Shown here: one piece after another, positions 58,858 through 64,000 of the stretch | Position numbering within the stretch: the stretch's first letter is position 1 | How the letters are laid out: each line of letters opens with the position of its first letter | Assembly (NCBI GenBank): GCA_973895155.1 | Contig: OZ316893.1 | Location: 25,048,001 to 25,112,000 of the forward strand | Direction of reading: 5' to 3' | From: Marsupella aquatica | Lineage: Eukaryota; Marchantiophyta | DNA: 64,000 bases | The notes under the pieces: generated by a model | What the model was told of the DNA's origin: nothing | Database searches by the model: none | What the model saw: only the letters and a program-made list of their open reading frames with translations | Made by a program: the position numbers and the translations under genes

Positions 58858-59198
58858 TTCATAATTATATGAGTGACTGATAATTGATGATATTGTATAC
58901 CCCTTGTGCATTGGCACATAATAGGAACTCTAGGACTCAGAGTTTTATGACTGTGTGTGTTCCACTGCCCTCACTGATGGACTGATGCAGCTTTAGTTAA
59001 CTTAGTTGTCATAGACATTTCCCATACGTACGAGTGATAGATTATGGCTGACTCTTGTATACTATGTTCCAGTCATTCAGTATTAGTCTGGTCTTATGTT
59101 GGTTGTGTGGTGGCTTTGTAATGGGCTAGTAAGACCCTGTCCAACACCTGCCTTCTGGACCTGTGTCTTGTTTTGTACCTCTTTTGCTGCAAAGAGGC
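58858..59198. other. spacer between two TIR elements
   Basis: No gene recognised. Its right edge, 59190-59198, is the left 9-bp target copy of the next element. Confidence 0.45.
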
Positions 59199-60172
59199 GA
59201 GATATATGCTTGATGGGCCCCCTGGTGAACCTTTCTTACCTGATGGGCCCCTAGGTAACTTTTTTTACCAAGTAGGACCCCTCTTAATGACCAGTACACC
59301 TGTTCTTGTGTGGTGCCTACACCTGTCCTTATGTGGTGCCTACTATGTATGGTGACTCCAAGCAAATTGCACAGTTGAACCGTGCGGTCAACCTTGCATG
59401 GTCGCGCGACCGAGAAACCACGGAGATGATTCGGGAGAAACCGCGAAAAGCGACTGCCGCTGTCAAAACTATGATTTGAAGACAATATGCATTATGTCTT
59501 CAGATTCAATGGGTTAATGCTTGAAGACTCAATGGATTATGTCTTCCTGTGTTTCAAGGTTTAGGGTTTAGGGTGTACCCCGACACCTTTGGGTCTGTCT
59601 TCTTTTGAAATTGTTTGTATGCATTGCATAGGGGAGTATTACCATTTTTTGAGCGCAATTGTCAATCATTTGCCAATTTTTGTTGTGGCGGGCAGTAGGC
59701 AAATTCTGAACATTGAACTTGAATATTCTTTGTGGACATTTGGAGGTACCCCACACTGACGCTGACAGTCATGCATGAAAACATCGTGAAAAACCCATGT
59801 GCGTAACGTGAAAAACATATCTAATAACTACCCCACGATACGATAAAAATTTGAACCCGAAGACATAATCCATTGTGTCTTCAGGCATTAACCCAGTGAA
59901 TCCAAAGACATAATGCATATTGTCTTCAAATCGCAGTTTTGACAGCGGCAGTCGCTTTTCGCGGTTTCTCAGTCGACCATGCAAGGTTGACCGCACGGTT
60001 CAATTGTGCAATTTGCTTACCATACATAGTAGGCACCACACAAGGACAGGTGTAGGCACCACACAAGAACAGTGTACTGGTCATTAAGATGGGTCCTACT
60101 TGGTAAAAAAAGTTACCTAGGGGCCCATCAGGTAAAAAAGGTTCACCAGGGGGCCCATCAAGCATATATCTC
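59199..60172. mobile_element. TIR transposon, copy 2, ~340-bp TIRs, 9-bp TSD
   Basis: The element is 974 bp. Left end GAGATATATGCTTGATGGGC; right end is its exact complement. The inverted repeats run about 340 bp each (roughly 59199-59545 and 59826-60172), leaving about 280 bp between. The flanks CAAAGAGGC (59190-59198) and CAATGAGGC (60173-60181) agree at 8 of 9 bases. A 9-bp duplication with long TIRs is typical of Mutator-like elements; this copy has no transposase, so it is a MULE-type MITE. GAAGACA..TGTCTTC words near the inner TIR edges recur in copy 3. A two-unit TTTAGGG stretch near 59560 is too short to mean anything. Confidence 0.75.
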
Positions 60173-60181
60173 CAATGAGGC

Positions 60182-62267
60182 TGTTACCTTTGCCTACTTG
60201 ATCCAATTAAGTATTCCAGTAATAAATTACCCTCTTGGGTCCGGGCACACCATTGAGAGCAATAAAGCAAAACTGGGTTGCTATGCAATTTACAATGTTG
60301 TCTCACACTAAGTTCAAGATGGGTTATGCTAGTTTGCATGTAAACACATAGCTCATGGGAAACAAGGGGCCCCTAGCAAAGACAATGTAATAGCCCGAGC
60401 TTTGCTTGTAAATAAGTGGTGGGTTCCATTGTGCTCATTTTCAGTTCCATGCTCAACCGTAGTTGCACCTCAAGTGATAGACAGGAGGCTTCACTCTAGG
60501 CAAAAAGGCCCTTCTACTAGCTTTTGACCCTAATTTTGAAACTTGACAGATATTTGGCAGTTCTGGTAGTAACTGGTAGGGGAATGATGCTCCCCAGGGC
60601 CAAGCCTGTGATCAAACCATCCAACCATGTATGCTCATTGACACCCTTCTTGTTTCATAGCAAAGTTTGACAGCAAAGTTTGAAGTTCAATATCTCCCTT
60701 GATGTCCAACAAAACTGGCTCTCCTTGGGCTTGTTAGAAGCGGAAAGAAACTTAGGGTCTTCCAATCAGTCTAATATCCATTGAAGAATTGGGAGAGTTA
60801 GGAATTTCTAAAGAGTACTCTATCACTCACTATCCAAGCATTGCGTTTCCAAAAGTTTTTGGGCAGTGTTTCAGAAGTGACGTTTCACAATGAGTGTCTT
60901 CTTTGATATCCAATGGAAGCTGATTGTCTGTGCTTTCTATAGTCAAATTTTATTGAAAATTGAGAGGCCTACAAATTTCTAAAGAAGACTGCATTGTTTT
61001 ATTGGGACATTCTACTCATCCTTGTAGAAAAATGGGTTTTTGCAGGCCAACAGGGTTTTTAGTTTTTTACGTGCTAATAGTACATCTGAGCTGGAAAATT
61101 CTATCCAAGAATTTTTGGCAAGCATGGAAGTCAATCCTGCTTCGGTCGGCATGGGTCATTTAATTTGTTTTTCATAATAAAGCTTTCCCTACCCTCAGCA
61201 CAACCAAAAGAAAAGACAATGCTGTACCCTTGGCCTATAGTAGTTGTCTTATACAGAAGTCAACGCCTGAGTTTATCCAATACCCTGAGCCCCATTACCA
61301 AGTTTTTCCGTAAGAGACACATCGTCCATCAATATTTAAAGATATTAACTTCCATGCTAGTAAACAGATGGTGCGTACCATGATGTCCGTTTGGAATTCT
61401 ACCCAACCATAGCGATGCTCACATCACTCTAGGCTATCCTAACTTGTGAATGCCCTTTGTTAGGTACACTATATGTCAGTCACTCATTTGAGCTCTATGT
61501 ATGGGCCACCATAAGTGTACATAAAAAAACAATATTCAGATATGGAACAACATTCACTGATATCTTACTCAGATATACCTTCCGTACTCGGATATACCTT
61601 ATGTTGGTGCTTTTTGATGTACAATTACCGTTAGGCCTATAGTATGCACAGTTGTAAACGGTGTCTATTTTTTGGCATGGGACCCAAGTAGGATAAGGCT
61701 GTGAGTCACTTGGGACAATAGGAGGTATGGTAGGAAGAGAGTTTACTTGTCTAAGAGTATATCTAATCTTCACTCTTAGGTCTTCCAAGCCTTTAGGAGT
61801 CTCACCGAGCAGAGAAGGTGAAATTGGTCCATACAATCCTCAACACCCGTGGGGTATCCAGTGTCAGGCCAGTGCAACACAACTGGCTCAAATGGTCCTT
61901 TGTAGACTGAGGCAGAGCAAATCTTGGGTACACAAGAGTATGGCAAAAATTGCAAGTGGAAAACACTGATGTATACCTTGTGAAAGGCTTTATGGCTAAT
62001 CGCACCTGACGTCCTCAGTATACTAGTTTCTGTTGTCACAGATCAATTTATGAACTTCACTTTCTTCTTTCTTCATCATGGTGAAATTGAATGTTGCTTC
62101 CTATACGTATATTCTGGTGTTACCTGTTAGGGAAACTAGTTTGGTAATTTTGTCTCATTGTAGTTTTGTTATGCATTTTATTTCAATTCACCTTAGACAA
62201 TGTCTATGTTTTCTATTATTGGACTTTAGTATTGTTTTTGCCCCCCTCTTGGTTTTGATTTTCTTTC
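60182..62267. other. no gene recognised
   Basis: No protein family or RNA gene found. Two overlapping minus-strand frames at 62039-61495 read like protein in places (LLGETPKGLEDLRVKIRYTL; PVVLHWPDTGYPTGVED) and might be exons of an unknown gene; I could not join them with consistent splice sites. Confidence 0.35.
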
Positions 62268-62276
62268 CCTAGGGCC

Positions 62277-63693
62277 AACAAGATATGCTTGATGGGACCC
62301 CTGGCAGAACTGTTTTACATCATGGGACCCTACAAAACTATTGTTATCAATTAGGACCCCTTTGACACTTTTATGTCAGAAGTTCTTGTATCAGTTCCCA
62401 TAATGAATTTTTTCTTACTACTATGACCAACAACAGCTACTGCAAAATTATGGTCAACTGTGCCTAAGCCATGAACTGCACGGTAGAAAACAAGGCCCAA
62501 CCTTGGATGGTCAAATGACACGGTTGGGGAGAACAGCGGGATAGTGTCTGCCTGGAACTGTGGCCCAACTGTGATGTAACTTTAGTGAAGACAATATAGT
62601 CAATGTGTTCTAGTTTGAATTTTTACTGTACAATGGTTTTTATCAGGTTTATTACGTGCAAGCTACCCATGCTCTTTTCAAGTTGTTTCTGATGTTTTTC
62701 TTGGTGCAACTGTCTGTGTGCTTGTAGCAGAAGGGAGTTTCCATCCAACAGCACGAAGGACATGATACAACTTGGCTAGGTGCAGTCATTGCTATGGATG
62801 TAAAAACAGGTGGAATATCAAGACTTCTAATACAATATTGGATCAAATAGTCATGACTATTGGCATTTATCAAAACATGTCCTCATGCTCACAATGTAAC
62901 ACACTTCTCTCAATATTTTGTCTTACTTTTCACTAGGCCAAAACCTTAGGATGCAAAGCCATCCTATAATTGCAAGTGAAAATGCATTCATATGATCAGG
63001 AAGGATGGAGAGCCCAGCAAACAACCTTTCATCGAGAAATCCAAATGGCCCAAGTTTATCGATACCAAGAGAATATTCAAATGGCTGGAGATGATGAACA
63101 GCAAGAGGGGGAAGAAAGTACCATACACGCAGACAAATTTAACATATCTGAAAAGCCTAACAGCCCAACACATAGTTTTTCCAGCCAGTGCAGCAGGTCA
63201 TGATAAAAAAATTGAGTTCACAGAACAGATTGCAAGAGCTAAGTCTCAAAAGTTAATAATATCATCACTGATCACTAAGCAACAATGAATAGCCTAAGCC
63301 CACAAGAAATCTCCATTGCCATTGCCTTACCTCCGCCCACAATCATGAAAATAGCAAAACCCATGACAAAACAATGATTGCCCCTATAGCTGATGAGACT
63401 AAAGCAACACCACCAAATCCTAACTTATCTGAAGACATAAACCATAATGTCTTCACTAAATGACAGCCAAAGCATGCGTTAGTAAACTATAGGCAATTGC
63501 GTATGGGCAACCCTGACTGCAAATGGAGCGACTTGTTAAGCCATAGAACATACCTGCACAACGACATGGGAAGCTGAGGACCAAACAATGGGTCCATTTT
63601 TAGACCTCCATTTACAAGAACATCCTACAGGGTTCATTAAGAGGGTCGTAGTAGGTAACAAAACTTTCATAAGCGCCCATCAAGCATATACCC
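62277..63693 (-). mobile_element. TIR transposon, copy 3 (uninterrupted)
   Basis: Termini: ATATGCTTGATGGGACCCCT from 62283, and on the other strand GGTATATGCTTGATGGGCGC from 63691. Read on the minus strand it aligns with copy 1 on both sides of the mitochondrial insert. Possible target copies are CCTAGGGCC (62268-62276) and CCTAGATCC (63694-63702), 7 of 9 alike. Reading frames inside are short and shared only in part with copy 1, so no transposase is claimed. Confidence 0.65.
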
Positions 63694-63702
63694 CCTAGAT
63701 CC

Positions 63703-64000
63703 ACTGTTTAGGTCTGATCTTATTTTTCAATCCCTCCCATCCTTTATTAGAAAATTTAAATTCTCTTTATATTGCAATTAGTCATACTAAATTGACACTT
63801 CATGTGCGAGGGATACCTAAATCATTTGTTAGCCAACCCTTCCCCGTTGAACTAGTACTCCTCACAGTTTTGTTTTCTAAGTTTATGGTTTCCCCTAAGT
63901 AAAGTCCATAAAAGGGCCCACAACTTCTTAAAAAGAGACTACAACATTTCTTTGTGTGGCCAAACAGTTGTCTACTAGAAAAAGGACATGTGGGGATAAA
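63703..64000. other. window end, no gene recognised
   Basis: AT-rich sequence without supported features. Confidence 0.4.

Noticed and set aside
59555-59580. Telomere-like GGTTTAGGGTTTAGGG
   Set aside because: Only two units; too short to mean a former chromosome end.

Overview
The window looks like nuclear DNA of a land plant with a large, repeat-rich genome. Evidence for a plant: a three-exon gene like the plant CBS-domain protein CBSX6, an eight-cysteine lipid-transfer-protein gene, a nuclear tRNA-Ser(AGA), and an inserted piece of plant-type mitochondrial DNA (cox1 with a group II intron, nad5, trnR-ACG). A five-exon gene with the GY-x-G repeats of ciliary microtubule inner proteins suggests a plant with swimming sperm. 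A fern or lycophyte is my best guess; a bryophyte is not excluded. Gene density is low, about one protein gene per 15 kb.

Layout. 0-15 kb holds almost no genes: a deleted copia-like LTR pair (0.6-1.1 kb), a ~165-bp tandem repeat (1.45-2.0 kb), a SINE with perfect 15-bp target duplications (4.0 kb), a 477-bp tandem array (4.7-6.3 kb), and diverged repeat units that share one short motif out to 14.3 kb. 15-17.2 kb holds the CBSX6-like gene on the minus strand. 19.1-21.1 kb holds a minus-strand Crypton-type tyrosine recombinase with one frameshift and one short intron. 22-34 kb has a foldback hairpin, the tRNA-Ser, minisatellites, the lipid-transfer-protein gene (27.0 kb) with a repetitive leader region, several short tandem duplications and a perfect 24-bp hairpin. 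35.9-39.3 kb is the ciliary-protein gene on the minus strand.

40.8-55 kb is mobile-element territory: a 3.8-kb GC-richer element with an intact 814-codon ORF, two LINE remnants (44.6-45.1 and 46.4-47.7 kb), a 49.4-kb minisatellite, and a 50.3-54.1 kb decayed ORF whose frame is kept but cut by stops, mostly TAG. 54.5-55.4 kb carries four copies of a short inverted motif. 55.5-63.7 kb contains three members of one terminal-inverted-repeat transposon family. The first is split by about 1.9 kb of mitochondrial DNA; the third is a related copy lacking that insert, so the insertion point can be read directly.

The protein genes are not an operon and show no functional link to each other. The strongest points for follow-up are the recombinase, the mitochondrial insertion with its empty-site relative, the two unrecognised element ORFs with their contrasting states of decay, and the 4.4-14.3 kb repeat family. 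All family assignments are from reading the translations; no database search was run.
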